Shown in pieces: positions 24,326 through 32,477 of a stretch of 64,000 nt of DNA. A program made the translations under genes and the position numbers. The stretch comes from Telluria antibiotica (GTDB lineage Bacteria; Pseudomonadota; Gammaproteobacteria; Burkholderiales; Burkholderiaceae_D). Below the pieces are notes generated by a model. That model saw only the letters and a program-made list of their open reading frames with translations. It was not told the DNA's origin and ran no database searches. Location: contig NZ_JAAQOM010000015.1 in assembly GCF_011682055.1 (NCBI RefSeq), forward strand, positions 62,001 to 126,000, read 5' to 3'. Within the stretch, counting starts at the first letter, position 1. Every line of letters starts with the position of its first letter.

Positions 24326-25244
24326 CACGTACCAGGCGTATTTCGAGCGCCGCTGGGGCCATCTGCGGCGCGCACGCGTGCGGGCGCTGGCCTGGTTGCT
24401 GGACGCCCCGGACCTGCTGGACGTCCACGACCCGCATTGGGACGGCCGCATCGCCACCCTGGGCCCGGTGACGCCGGAGACGGAGCGGTGGCTCGCCGAT
24501 CTCGATGCCGACCCGTCCGCCCTCGACGCGGCGCTGGGCGCAAAGATGATCACACGGCTCGGGCTGTACGCGGAAAAGCTGATGGCCTTTTATTTCGCGC
24601 AGCAGGGACGCCTCGTCGCGCACGGCCTGCAGGTGCGCGCGACCCGCAACGACACGGTCGGCGAGTTCGATTTTCTGCTGGATGCGGGGGAGGGTGTCGA
24701 ACACATCGAGTTCGCCACGAAGTTCTACCTGCTGCAGGGCGATTCCACGGCGGGCTTCGACACGTTCGTCGGCCCGAACCTGGCCGACAGCCTGGGGCGC
24801 AAGATGCGCAAGGTGTTCGACCGCCAGCTGGAACTCGGCAGCCATCCGGCCGCCCAGGACGTGCTGCCGCGGCCTGTCGTCGCGGCGCGCGCGCTCGTGA
24901 AGGGCTGGCTGTTCTACCCGAGGGGCACTTACCAGGCGCTGCGCGGCATCACGGCCGGCCACTGCCGCGGCTTCTGGTGCGCGTTGGGAGAGCTGGACGC
25001 GTTGCCCGGCGACCGGTTTTTGATCTTGCCCCGGCTGCAATGGCTGCCGCCGTTCCGCGCGCAATCGGCCACGTGGATGCTCGACAAGGCCCAGCTCGCG
25101 GCGGAACTGGACGACCATTTCGCCGTGTCGGATGCCCCGGTGCTCGTGTCGCTCGTGCGCGAAGAGCCCGGCTGCATCGTCGAATTCGAGCGGGGTTTCA
25201 TCGTCCCCGACGACTGGCGCGAACGGGCCGCCGCCCGCCTGTAA
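24309..25244 (+). CDS. DUF1853 family protein
   Basis: 311-aa protein of the DUF1853 family, function unknown. It starts with GTG and overlaps the UDG gene by 17 bp, so it belongs to the tsaB operon. Features: GLYAEKLMAFYF, a charged core VGEFDFLLDAGEGVEHIEFATKFYL (the spacing of acidic residues and Lys recalls PD-(D/E)xK nuclease folds, inference only), and LGRKMRKVFDRQLEL. No signal peptide or membrane helix is present. Its TAA stop sits at the left tip of the repeat element that follows. Confidence 0.8.
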   Translation: MHDPADTYQAYFERRWGHLRRARVRALAWLLDAPDLLDVHDPHWDGRIATLGPVTPETERWLADLDADPSALDAALGAKMITRLGLYAEKLMAFYFAQQGRLVAHGLQVRATRNDTVGEFDFLLDAGEGVEHIEFATKFYLLQGDSTAGFDTFVGPNLADSLGRKMRKVFDRQLELGSHPAAQDVLPRPVVAARALVKGWLFYPRGTYQALRGITAGHCRGFWCALGELDALPGDRFLILPRLQWLPPFRAQSATWMLDKAQLAAELDDHFAVSDAPVLVSLVREEPGCIVEFERGFIVPDDWRERAAARL

Positions 25245-25494
25245 AATTCGGGGTCAGAGCACATCGGCGCAAGAATTCGGGGTCAGAGCACTTTGCCACG
25301 CAATGGCCCCGGCACCATGGTCGGACGCGGTGCGTCGGCACGTGATCCACACATGTGCAGGTGTTCCGCATGACCGGCGTGACGACGTACTGAGCCGGCT
25401 AATGGTTGGTCGTCGGACGCTAGCTCAGATCAATTTTTCGAAAAGGTGCTCTGACCCCGAATTTCGAGAAAAAAGTGCTCTGACCCCGAATTTA
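25243..25494. mobile_element. MITE-like element with doubled inverted ends
   Basis: Four copies of AATTCGGGGTCAGAGCAC: two direct at 25245-25262 and 25274-25291, and two inverted at 25446-25463 and 25475-25492, enclosing about 154 bp with no convincing gene. It lies exactly between the convergent DUF1853 and lplT genes. Both stop codons (TAA at 25242-25244, and TAA on the minus strand at 25494-25492) fall on its outermost bases. I read it as a small non-autonomous element, possibly mobilised by a REP-associated tyrosine transposase elsewhere; no transposase is present here. Confidence 0.7.
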
Positions 25495-26754
25495 GTGCTT
25501 GTGCTCGCCGATCAGCGCGAGCGAGTCGTGCTCGCGCTGGTTCGTCGCGTGGCGGCGGCCGATCAGCCACATGACGCCGGCCAGCGACAGGCCGAAGAGG
25601 ACGATGATGACGTTCAGGTCCAGGTTCAGCGTGATCATGATGGCGTACACGGCCAGCATGGTGAGGATGGAGAGGTTCTCGTTGAAGTTCTGCACGGCGA
25701 TCGAGTGGCCGGCACTCATCAGCACGTGGCCCCGGTGCTGCAGCAACGCGTTCATCGGCACGACGAAGAAGCCGGACAGCAGGCCGATGATCAGCAGCAT
25801 GGGCACGGCGATCGTCAGCGAGTGCACGAGCGTCATGGCCGTCACGACGAGGCCCATGAGGATGCCCAGCGGGATCACGGTCAGCGACTTCTTCAGCGGG
25901 ATCATCTTCGCGGCCAGCGCCGCCCCCACGGCCACGCCGATGGCGACGACGCCGATGAGGCTCGTCGCCTTGTCGAGCGGCATGTGCAGCGAGCGCTCGG
26001 CCCACTTCAGCACGATGAACTGGAGCGTTGCCCCGGCGCCCCAGAACAGCGTGGTCACGGCCAGCGAGATCTGCCCGAGTTTATCTTTCCACAACGTGGC
26101 GGAGCAGTCGGCGAAGTCGGCGATCAGCTTGGCCGGGTTGCGTTCCTGGTGCTCGTAGCGGGCCTCGGTGTCCGGGATGCGCAGGTTGAAGCCGGCGGCC
26201 AGCGCGTACACGCCGATCAGCACCGCGAGCTGGCCCTTCGTCGGGGTGTTGATGCCGGTCTCGATATAGGGTACGTCGAGGGTCATCAGCCACGCGCTGC
26301 CGTGCTGGCTGACGAGGGCACCGCCCATGACGGTGCCGAGGATGATGGACATGACGGTCAAGCCCTCGATCCAGCCGTTCGCCGCCACGAGTTTCTCCGG
26401 CGGCAGCAGTTCCGTCAGGATGCCGTACTTGGCAGGGGAATAGACGGCGGCGCCGAAGCCCACGACGGCGCACGCGATGAGGGGATGCACGCCGAAAAAG
26501 ATCAGGCAGCAGCCGAAAACCTTGATTAAATTGGCGATGAACATCACCCGTCCCTTGGGCATCGAATCGGCGAACGCACCGACGAAAGCGGCCAGCAGGA
26601 CGTAGAACAGGACGAACGACAGCTTCAGCAGCGGAGTGAGGGAAGCCGGGGCTTTCATCGCCGTTAGCAGACCGATCGCGACAAATATCAGCGCGTTGTC
26701 TGCCAGCGACGAGAAGAACTGCGCCGCCATGATGGTATAAAAACCACGGTTCAT
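25492..26754 (-). CDS. lplT: Lysophospholipid transporter LplT
   Basis: 420-aa major-facilitator protein with about 12 membrane helices, start MNRGFYTIMAAQFFSSLADNA. The family flips lysophospholipids across the inner membrane for re-acylation by Aas. Matching features are SPAKYGILTELLPPEKLVAANG and the inter-helix motif FADSMPKGRVM. The reading frame ends inside the right tip of the repeat element. It is divergent from alr, and no aas gene is adjacent. Confidence 0.92.
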   Translation of the reverse strand: MNRGFYTIMAAQFFSSLADNALIFVAIGLLTAMKAPASLTPLLKLSFVLFYVLLAAFVGAFADSMPKGRVMFIANLIKVFGCCLIFFGVHPLIACAVVGFGAAVYSPAKYGILTELLPPEKLVAANGWIEGLTVMSIILGTVMGGALVSQHGSAWLMTLDVPYIETGINTPTKGQLAVLIGVYALAAGFNLRIPDTEARYEHQERNPAKLIADFADCSATLWKDKLGQISLAVTTLFWGAGATLQFIVLKWAERSLHMPLDKATSLIGVVAIGVAVGAALAAKMIPLKKSLTVIPLGILMGLVVTAMTLVHSLTIAVPMLLIIGLLSGFFVVPMNALLQHRGHVLMSAGHSIAVQNFNENLSILTMLAVYAIMITLNLDLNVIIVLFGLSLAGVMWLIGRRHATNQREHDSLALIGEHKH

Positions 26755-26892
26755 TCGAGAGTTTCAAAAAACGGGATGGGTTGCTTTATACCATGAAAGA
26801 CCGGTTCGCCCAAGGAATCGACAATACGGCATTTCACTGCCGCAGGTAAAATAAACCTTTCGTTCCCGGCCGACCGCCCCCATCTGCAAGCC

Positions 26893-28005
26893 ATGCCACG
26901 TCCCCTGCACGCCACCATTCACCTCGACTCCATGCAGCACAATCTGGCCCGTGCGCGCGCCTGCGCGCCGCAGGCGCGCGTCTGGGCCGTGGTGAAGGCG
27001 AATGCGTACGGACACGGGCTGGAGCGGGGCATGCGCGGCTTCGCCCAGGCCGACGGCCTGGCGCTGATCGAGACGGAGAACGCGCTGCGCCTGCGCGAGC
27101 TGGGCTGGACGAAGCCGATCCTGTTATTAGAGGGAATCTTCGATACGTCCGACATTCCACTGCTGGCCGAGCACGGCATCGACAGCACGGTGCACTGCAT
27201 CGAGCAGGTCAAGATGCTCGAGTACACGCAGCTGTACCGCCCCATCGACGTGCACCTCAAGATGAACACGGGGATGAACCGCCTGGGCTTCCGTCCGGAT
27301 GAGTTCGCCGCTGCATACGGTCGCCTGCGCGCGATCCCGGGCATCCGCAACGTCACCCTGATGACGCATTTCGCGAATGCGGACGAGCTGGAACATCCGC
27401 GCATGTCGATCGGGGAGCAGGTGCGGCGCTTCCGTTCCGGTGCCGATGGCTTGCCGGGCGAGCGCAGCCTGTCGAATTCCGGCGGCGTGCTGCACACGAC
27501 GGAACTCGTCCAGGAACTCCAGAGCGATTGGGTCCGGCCCGGCATCATGCTGTACGGCGGCACGCCGGGCGGGCGGTCGGCCAGGGATTACGGCCTGTTG
27601 CCGACGATGACCCTGAAATCGGAAATCATCGGCATCCAGCACTTGCAGCCCGGCGACAGCGTGGGCTACGGCAGCCGCTTCCAGGCGGACGCTCCCATGA
27701 CGATCGGCGTCGTCGCCTGCGGCTATGCGGACGGCTACCCGCGCCACGCGGAACACGGCACACCCGTCCTCGTGGACGGCGTGCGCACGACGCTCGTCGG
27801 CCGCGTGTCGATGGACATGATGGCCGTCGACCTGTCCCCGATCGCGAATGCGCGCGTCGGCAGCAAGGTCACGTTGTGGGGCGACGGCCTCCCGATCGAC
27901 GAGGTGGCCCAGGCCGCCGGTACGATCGGCTACGAATTGATGTGCGCCGTGGCGCCGCGCGTGCGCGTGGCCGAGGCGCCGCTCGGGTGCGATCCCATTT
28001 TATAA
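26893..28005 (+). CDS. alr: Alanine racemase
   Basis: 370-aa PLP enzyme converting L- to D-alanine for peptidoglycan. The PLP lysine is in VVKANAYGHGLERG (about residue 35). The catalytic tyrosine region is QPGDSVGYGSRF, with GRVSMDMMAVDL near the C-terminus. Length fits the family. It is followed 10 bp later by radA, probably cotranscribed. The ribosome-binding site is weak (GCAAGCC). Confidence 0.96.
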   Translation: MPRPLHATIHLDSMQHNLARARACAPQARVWAVVKANAYGHGLERGMRGFAQADGLALIETENALRLRELGWTKPILLLEGIFDTSDIPLLAEHGIDSTVHCIEQVKMLEYTQLYRPIDVHLKMNTGMNRLGFRPDEFAAAYGRLRAIPGIRNVTLMTHFANADELEHPRMSIGEQVRRFRSGADGLPGERSLSNSGGVLHTTELVQELQSDWVRPGIMLYGGTPGGRSARDYGLLPTMTLKSEIIGIQHLQPGDSVGYGSRFQADAPMTIGVVACGYADGYPRHAEHGTPVLVDGVRTTLVGRVSMDMMAVDLSPIANARVGSKVTLWGDGLPIDEVAQAAGTIGYELMCAVAPRVRVAEAPLGCDPIL

Positions 28006-28015
28006 GTAAGGAACC

Positions 28016-29395
28016 ATGGCTAAACCCCGTACCAGTTTCGTCTGCAGCGATTGCGGCAGCGTCTCCAGCCGCTGGACCGGCCAGTGCGTCGACTGCAAGG
28101 CGTGGAACACGATGACCGAGCAGGTCGAGACGCAGGGCCTGAACCGCATGTCGCAGGCGGCGCATATGCACAAGAGCCTCGCGCAGACGGCGCCCGTGCT
28201 GTCGCTGAGGGACATCGAGGCGATCGACGTGCCGCGCTTCGGTACCGGCATCGACGAATTCGACCGCGTGCTGGGCGGCGGCCTCGTCGCGGGCGGCGTC
28301 GTGCTGATCGGCGGCGACCCCGGCATCGGCAAGTCCACGTTGCTGCTGCAGGCGCTCGCGAACCTGGCCGGCGCGCGCAGCACCTTGTACGTCTCCGGCG
28401 AGGAATCCGGCGCCCAGATCGCCCTGCGCGCGCGCCGGTTGCAGGTCGAGGCAAAGGATTTGAAATTGCAGGCCGAGATCCAGCTGGAGAAAATCCTCGG
28501 CACGATCGCCGACCTCAAGCCCGACGTCGCCGTCATCGACTCGATCCAGACCTTGTACTCGGACGCGCTGACGTCGGCGCCCGGGTCCGTGTCGCAGGTG
28601 CGCGAATGCGCCGCCCAGCTCACGCGCGTCGCCAAGCAGACGGGGGTGACGATCATCCTCGTCGGCCACGTGACGAAGGAGGGTGCGCTGGCAGGCCCGC
28701 GCGTGCTGGAGCACATCGTCGACACGGTGCTGTATTTCGAGGGCGATACGCAGTCGAGCTTCCGCCTCGTGCGCGCCATCAAGAACCGCTTCGGCGCCGT
28801 CAACGAGCTGGGCGTGTTCGCCATGACGGAAAAAGGCCTGAAAGGCGTGTCGAACCCGTCGGCGTTATTTCTTTCGCAACACGACAACCAGGTGCCCGGT
28901 TCCTGCGTGATGGTGACGCAGGAGGGCACGCGGCCGCTGCTCGTCGAGGTGCAGGCCCTCGTCGACGCGAGTCATTTGCCGAACGCGCGCCGCCTGTCGG
29001 TCGGCCTGGAGCAAAACCGCCTCGCGATGCTGCTGGCCGTGCTGCACCGCCATGCCGGCATCGCGGCGTTCGACCAGGACGTGTTCATCAACGCGGTGGG
29101 CGGCGTCAAGATCACGGAGCCGGCGGCCGACCTCGCCGTGCTGCTTGCCATTAATTCATCGATGCGCAACAAGGCCCTGCCGCGGGGGCTGGTCGTGTTC
29201 GGCGAAGTGGGCCTTGCGGGCGAGATCCGCCCGGCGCCGCGCGGCCAGGAACGCTTGCGCGAGGCCGCGAAGCTCGGCTTCTCCGTCGCCGTGATCCCGA
29301 AGGCGAACGTTCCAAAGCAAAAGATTGAAGGAATGACGATCGTGGCCGTCGAGCGCATCGACGAAGCGTTCAGCAAGTTGCGCGAGCTCGATTGA
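28016..29395 (+). CDS. radA: DNA repair protein RadA
   Basis: 459-aa RecA-like branch-migration ATPase acting in recombination. An N-terminal four-cysteine zinc finger (CSDCG and CVDCK), Walker A GGDPGIGKSTLLLQ, the RadA motif KNRFGAVNELG and a C-terminal Lon-protease-like domain are present in order. AAGGA lies 4 bases before the ATG. Follows alr. Confidence 0.96.
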   Translation: MAKPRTSFVCSDCGSVSSRWTGQCVDCKAWNTMTEQVETQGLNRMSQAAHMHKSLAQTAPVLSLRDIEAIDVPRFGTGIDEFDRVLGGGLVAGGVVLIGGDPGIGKSTLLLQALANLAGARSTLYVSGEESGAQIALRARRLQVEAKDLKLQAEIQLEKILGTIADLKPDVAVIDSIQTLYSDALTSAPGSVSQVRECAAQLTRVAKQTGVTIILVGHVTKEGALAGPRVLEHIVDTVLYFEGDTQSSFRLVRAIKNRFGAVNELGVFAMTEKGLKGVSNPSALFLSQHDNQVPGSCVMVTQEGTRPLLVEVQALVDASHLPNARRLSVGLEQNRLAMLLAVLHRHAGIAAFDQDVFINAVGGVKITEPAADLAVLLAINSSMRNKALPRGLVVFGEVGLAGEIRPAPRGQERLREAAKLGFSVAVIPKANVPKQKIEGMTIVAVERIDEAFSKLRELD

Positions 29396-29442
29396 CGTGG
29401 CGGGGATTGGTGCACGGTAACACACGGAGCGCCGTTTGCCCC

Positions 29443-29448
29443 TATAAT
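29443..29448 (+). promoter_or_regulatory. -10 element before the PilZ gene
   Basis: Perfect TATAAT 34 bp upstream of the GTG start; no good -35 hexamer at 16-18 bp. Confidence 0.4.
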
Positions 29449-29481
29449 CCCACCTCGTTTCCAAACGCATCACAGGCTATC

Positions 29482-29799
29482 GTGGCAGATCAACGGACTT
29501 CCGCACGCAAGATTTTGAAAGTAAGGGCCGTGCTGGCGATGGAAGGGCAGGCGCCCGTCCAGGGCCGCACGTCCGACATCGGCACCAATGGCGTCAGTAT
29601 CACGGTGCCCAATCCGCTGCAGACGGGGCAGACGGGCCAGGTCGGTTTCGACCTGCTCGTCGACGGCAAGCCATTTCCCTTGCACGCGCGCGCCAAGGTC
29701 GTATATTGCGTTTTCAGCAATGGCGAATTCAAGGCGGGGTTTCAGTTCATGAACCTGGACCTGGCGGCGATGGGCAAGCTGTCGCGCTTCCTGCGCTGA
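29482..29799 (+). CDS. Small PilZ-domain protein
   Basis: 105-aa single-domain protein of the PilZ type, which in active members binds c-di-GMP. The start is GTG at 29482 (VADQRTSARKI); the longer frame to 29392 is upstream noise. The barrel shows RTSDIGTNGVSITVPNPL and FKAGFQFMNLD. The c-di-GMP signature is degenerate: the RxxxR part reads RKILKVR and the D/NxSxxG part reads DIGTNG with Gly for Ser. It may therefore bind weakly or only fold like PilZ. A strong terminator follows. Confidence 0.7.
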   Translation: MADQRTSARKILKVRAVLAMEGQAPVQGRTSDIGTNGVSITVPNPLQTGQTGQVGFDLLVDGKPFPLHARAKVVYCVFSNGEFKAGFQFMNLDLAAMGKLSRFLR

Positions 29800-29820
29800 C
29801 CGCCCGTTGCGGCGACAAGA

Positions 29821-29857
29821 AAAGCGGCGAGCGCCTCGGGCCCCGCCGCTTTTTCTT
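29821..29857. terminator. Terminator between PilZ gene and small ORF
   Basis: Stem AAAGCGGCG (29822-29830) with CGCCGCTTT (29845-29853), then a T-rich tail; the A-rich left flank could serve transcription from the right as well. Confidence 0.8.
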
Positions 29858-29883
29858 TGATGAGGCCTCATCGGTCTCCAATG

Positions 29884-30000
29884 CTATTCGTGATAGCGGT
29901 CGTGCAACTTTTGCGAACTGCCGATACCTTCCGAGATCACCTCGTACAACACGAGGACGACGATACCGGTCAGCATTCCAGAAATAAATAACATAGCCAT
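29884..30000 (-). CDS. Candidate 38-aa membrane protein
   Basis: Short ORF not resembling a known family. It encodes a single hydrophobic helix (MLFISGMLTGIVVLVLY) followed by a polar tail (EVISEGIGSSQKLHDRYHE). After the first codons the codon choice follows the GC-rich third-position bias of the genome. A purine-rich GGAGGGAG lies about 16 bases upstream, rather far. It ends just before the shared terminator, which fits a real convergent gene. It lies between the PilZ gene and pstS. Expression is unproven. Confidence 0.45.
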   Translation of the reverse strand: MAMLFISGMLTGIVVLVLYEVISEGIGSSQKLHDRYHE

Positions 30001-30169
30001 CAAACGCCGTTAGGCGCTCCCTCCGATCCTGCCTGACTTGTCGATTGTTCAGTTTGTAGGACAAATCCTCCATGCCTTGCGATATCTTCAACATAGCAAA
30101 TGCCGAAGCATTTACAAGGCGCTTTTACGCGGCCGTAGGCTCGGCAATATGACAGGGCGCCTCCAATTG

Positions 30170-30196
30170 TGTGACACGATTTTTCGTCGTGTCACA
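30170..30196. repeat. Inverted repeat upstream of the Pho box
   Basis: Arms TGTGACACGA (30170-30179) and TCGTGTCACA (30187-30196) with a 7-nt T-rich spacer. It may be an operator or terminator; its role is unknown. Confidence 0.5.
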
Positions 30197-30210
30197 TCAT
30201 GCATGCAGCA

Positions 30211-30265
30211 TGTCATATGGTCGAACTGGCCATGTCATAAAGCCGTCATATTTGCTCTCTACACT
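30211..30265 (+). promoter_or_regulatory. Pho box and promoter of pstS
   Basis: TGTCATA at 30211 and 30233, and CGTCATA at 30244. The last two are 11 bp apart as in a PHO box, and the first is in phase two repeats upstream. A -10-like TACACT at 30260-30265 starts 9 bp past the box. PhoB~P should activate pstS here under phosphate limitation; phoB and phoR are in the same cluster. Confidence 0.85.
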
Positions 30266-30307
30266 GCGCAACATCAACCGTGTCACTACCTAAACAAAGG
30301 ACTTGAT

Positions 30308-31351
30308 ATGCGCATGAAGCAAATGCTGGCAACCATCATCATCGGCACCACCGCCGCGTTCGCGAGCACCGCGACGCTGGCCGCCGACATCACCGGTGCT
30401 GGTTCGACCTTCGCCTACCCGATCTATTCGAAATGGGCGGAGATGTACAAGAAGACCAGCGGCAACGGCCTGAACTACCAATCGATCGGCTCGGGCGCCG
30501 GCATCAAGCAGATCAAGGCCAAGACTGTCGACTTCGGCGCGTCGGACATGCCGCTGCCGGTCGAAGAATTGAACGAAGCGGGCCTGATGCAGTTCCCGAC
30601 GATCATGGGCGGCGTCGTCGCCATCGTCAACCTGGACGGCGTGGCGCCGGGCCAGCTGAAGCTGACGGGGCCGGTGCTCGCCGACATCTACCTCGGCAAG
30701 ATCACCAAGTGGAACGACAAGGCCATCGCCGCCCTGAACCCGGGTGTCAAGCTGCCAGCCGAAGACATCACGGTCGTGCACCGCGCCGACGGTTCGGGTA
30801 CCTCGTTCCTGTTCACGAACTACCTGTCGCAGACCAACGCCGACTTCAAGGCGAAGATCGGTGCCGGCACCGCCGTGAAATGGGTCGTCGGCGTGGGCGG
30901 CAAGGGCAATGACGGCGTCGCCGCCAACGTCCAGCGCATCAAGGGTTCGATCGGCTATGTCGAGTGGGCCTACTCGAAGAAGAACAAGCTGGCGCACACC
31001 CAGCTGAAGAACCACGACGGCAACTTCCTGCAGCCGGACGACGACGCGTTCAAGGCGGCCGCCGCCAACGCCGACTGGGTCAAGGCACCGGGCTTCGGTG
31101 TGGTGCTGACCGACCAGCCGGGCAAGGCCGCATGGCCGATCACCGGTGTGACGTACGCCATCGTGCACAAGCAACAGCTTGATGCCGCCAAGGGCAAGGA
31201 AGTGCTGAGCTTCTTCAACTACGCGTACAAGAACGGCGCCGCCGCCGCAACCGAACTGGACTACGTGCCGATGCCGGATGCCGTCACCAAGCTGGTGGAA
31301 ACGGCCTGGAAAAACAATCTGAAAGATGCGTCGGGCAAGGCGATCTGGTAA
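30308..31351 (+). CDS. pstS: Phosphate-binding protein PstS
   Basis: 347-aa periplasmic substrate-binding protein of the high-affinity phosphate ABC transporter. A signal peptide (residues 1-26, ending TATLAA) precedes ADITGAGSTFAYPIYSKWAE, the usual mature start. Phosphate contacts include GSGAGIKQI, FGASDMPL and RADGSGTSF. AGGA lies 6 bases before the ATG. First gene of the pst cluster, behind a Pho box. Confidence 0.97.
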   Translation: MRMKQMLATIIIGTTAAFASTATLAADITGAGSTFAYPIYSKWAEMYKKTSGNGLNYQSIGSGAGIKQIKAKTVDFGASDMPLPVEELNEAGLMQFPTIMGGVVAIVNLDGVAPGQLKLTGPVLADIYLGKITKWNDKAIAALNPGVKLPAEDITVVHRADGSGTSFLFTNYLSQTNADFKAKIGAGTAVKWVVGVGGKGNDGVAANVQRIKGSIGYVEWAYSKKNKLAHTQLKNHDGNFLQPDDDAFKAAAANADWVKAPGFGVVLTDQPGKAAWPITGVTYAIVHKQQLDAAKGKEVLSFFNYAYKNGAAAATELDYVPMPDAVTKLVETAWKNNLKDASGKAIW

Positions 31352-31376
31352 TTGAGCAAATCCCGCATCGTGGGTA

Positions 31377-31430
31377 GCGTCGCTCCCACCGTCCCGGCGA
31401 GCGGTCGGGAGGGTGGGAGCGACGCGTTTT
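31377..31430 (+). terminator. Strong hairpin between pstS and pstC
   Basis: Perfect 14-bp stem (31377-31390 with 31412-31425) plus an inner stem, followed by GTTTT. It is probably a partial terminator or mRNA 3' stabiliser that makes PstS more abundant than the membrane subunits. Confidence 0.75.
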
Positions 31431-31457
31431 GCTGCAGGTAATAAATTGGACAAACAC

Positions 31458-32477
31458 ATGAACGGACAAACCGCGCTCGCCGCCGACGCTGGCGGCCAGG
31501 CCGCGTTGCAGGACGAGGTCCGCAACGCCGCGCTGCGCAACACGATGCGCGTGCAGCGCATCCAGGACTTCGTCTTCCACAAGGTGACCCTGCTGTTTGC
31601 CGCGAGCGTCCTCGTCGTCCTCGTCGGCATCATCATCTCGCTCGCGATCGGCGCGGCGCCCGCGTTCCGCGAGTTCGGCGCATCGTTCTTGGTCACGAAC
31701 GAATGGGACCCCGTCAACGACAAATTCGGCGCGCTGATCGCCATCACGGGCACGCTGGTGACGTCCATCATCGCGCTGCTCGTCGCGTTCCCGATCAGTT
31801 TCGGCATCGCCCTGTTCCTCACCGAAATCTGCCCCGTCTGGCTGCGCCGTCCGATGGGCATGGCCGTCGAACTGCTGGCGGGCGTGCCGTCGATCATCTA
31901 CGGCATGTGGGGCCTGTTCGTATTCGCGCCGCTGTTCGGCGACCATGTCCAGCCGCTGCTGAAAAAGACGCTGGGCGTGCTGCCGTTCATCGGCCCGTTC
32001 TTCCAGGGCCCCACGATGGGCCTGGGCCTGCTGACGGCGGGCCTGATCCTCGCCGTCATGATCATCCCGTTCATCGCCTCCGTGATGCGCGACGTGTTCG
32101 AGATCGTCCCGGCCGTGCTGAAGGAATCCGCGTACGGCCTCGGCTGCACCAAATGGGAAGTCGTGCGCAAGATCGTGCTGCCGTACACCCGCGCGGGTGT
32201 CGTCGGCGGCGTAATGCTGGGCCTGGGCCGCGCACTGGGCGAGACGATGGCCGTCACGTTCGTCATCGGCAACGCGAACGACATCGCGCTGTCGCTGTTC
32301 GCGCCGGGTAACTCGATTTCCTCGACGTTGGCCAACGAATTCGCCGAAGCCAGTTCGCCGCTGCACGTGTCCTCGCTGTTCGCGCTGGGCCTGATCCTGT
32401 TCGCCATCACGTTCATCGTGCTGTCGGCCGCCAAATTGATGCTTGTCGGGATGTCCCGCAAGGAAGGGGTGAAGTAA
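31458..32477 (+). CDS. pstC: Phosphate ABC transporter permease PstC
   Basis: 339-aa inner-membrane permease with about six helices. It carries the permease loop ESAYGLGCTKWEVVRKIVLPYTRAGVVGG (EAA motif) and GLGRALGETMAVTFVIGN. The start is the ATG at 31458; the upstream GTG at 31413 lies inside the hairpin. Its TAA overlaps the pstA ATG. Confidence 0.95.
   Translation: MNGQTALAADAGGQAALQDEVRNAALRNTMRVQRIQDFVFHKVTLLFAASVLVVLVGIIISLAIGAAPAFREFGASFLVTNEWDPVNDKFGALIAITGTLVTSIIALLVAFPISFGIALFLTEICPVWLRRPMGMAVELLAGVPSIIYGMWGLFVFAPLFGDHVQPLLKKTLGVLPFIGPFFQGPTMGLGLLTAGLILAVMIIPFIASVMRDVFEIVPAVLKESAYGLGCTKWEVVRKIVLPYTRAGVVGGVMLGLGRALGETMAVTFVIGNANDIALSLFAPGNSISSTLANEFAEASSPLHVSSLFALGLILFAITFIVLSAAKLMLVGMSRKEGVK

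Noticed and set aside
25292..25445. A transposase or small gene inside the repeat element.
   Set aside because: No frame of useful length with codon bias or motif; the core seems non-coding.
31377..31430. Hairpin after pstS read as a mobile palindrome.
   Set aside because: It is unrelated to the GTAGGGTGGGCAC family and sits where Pst operons usually have a processing or attenuation hairpin.
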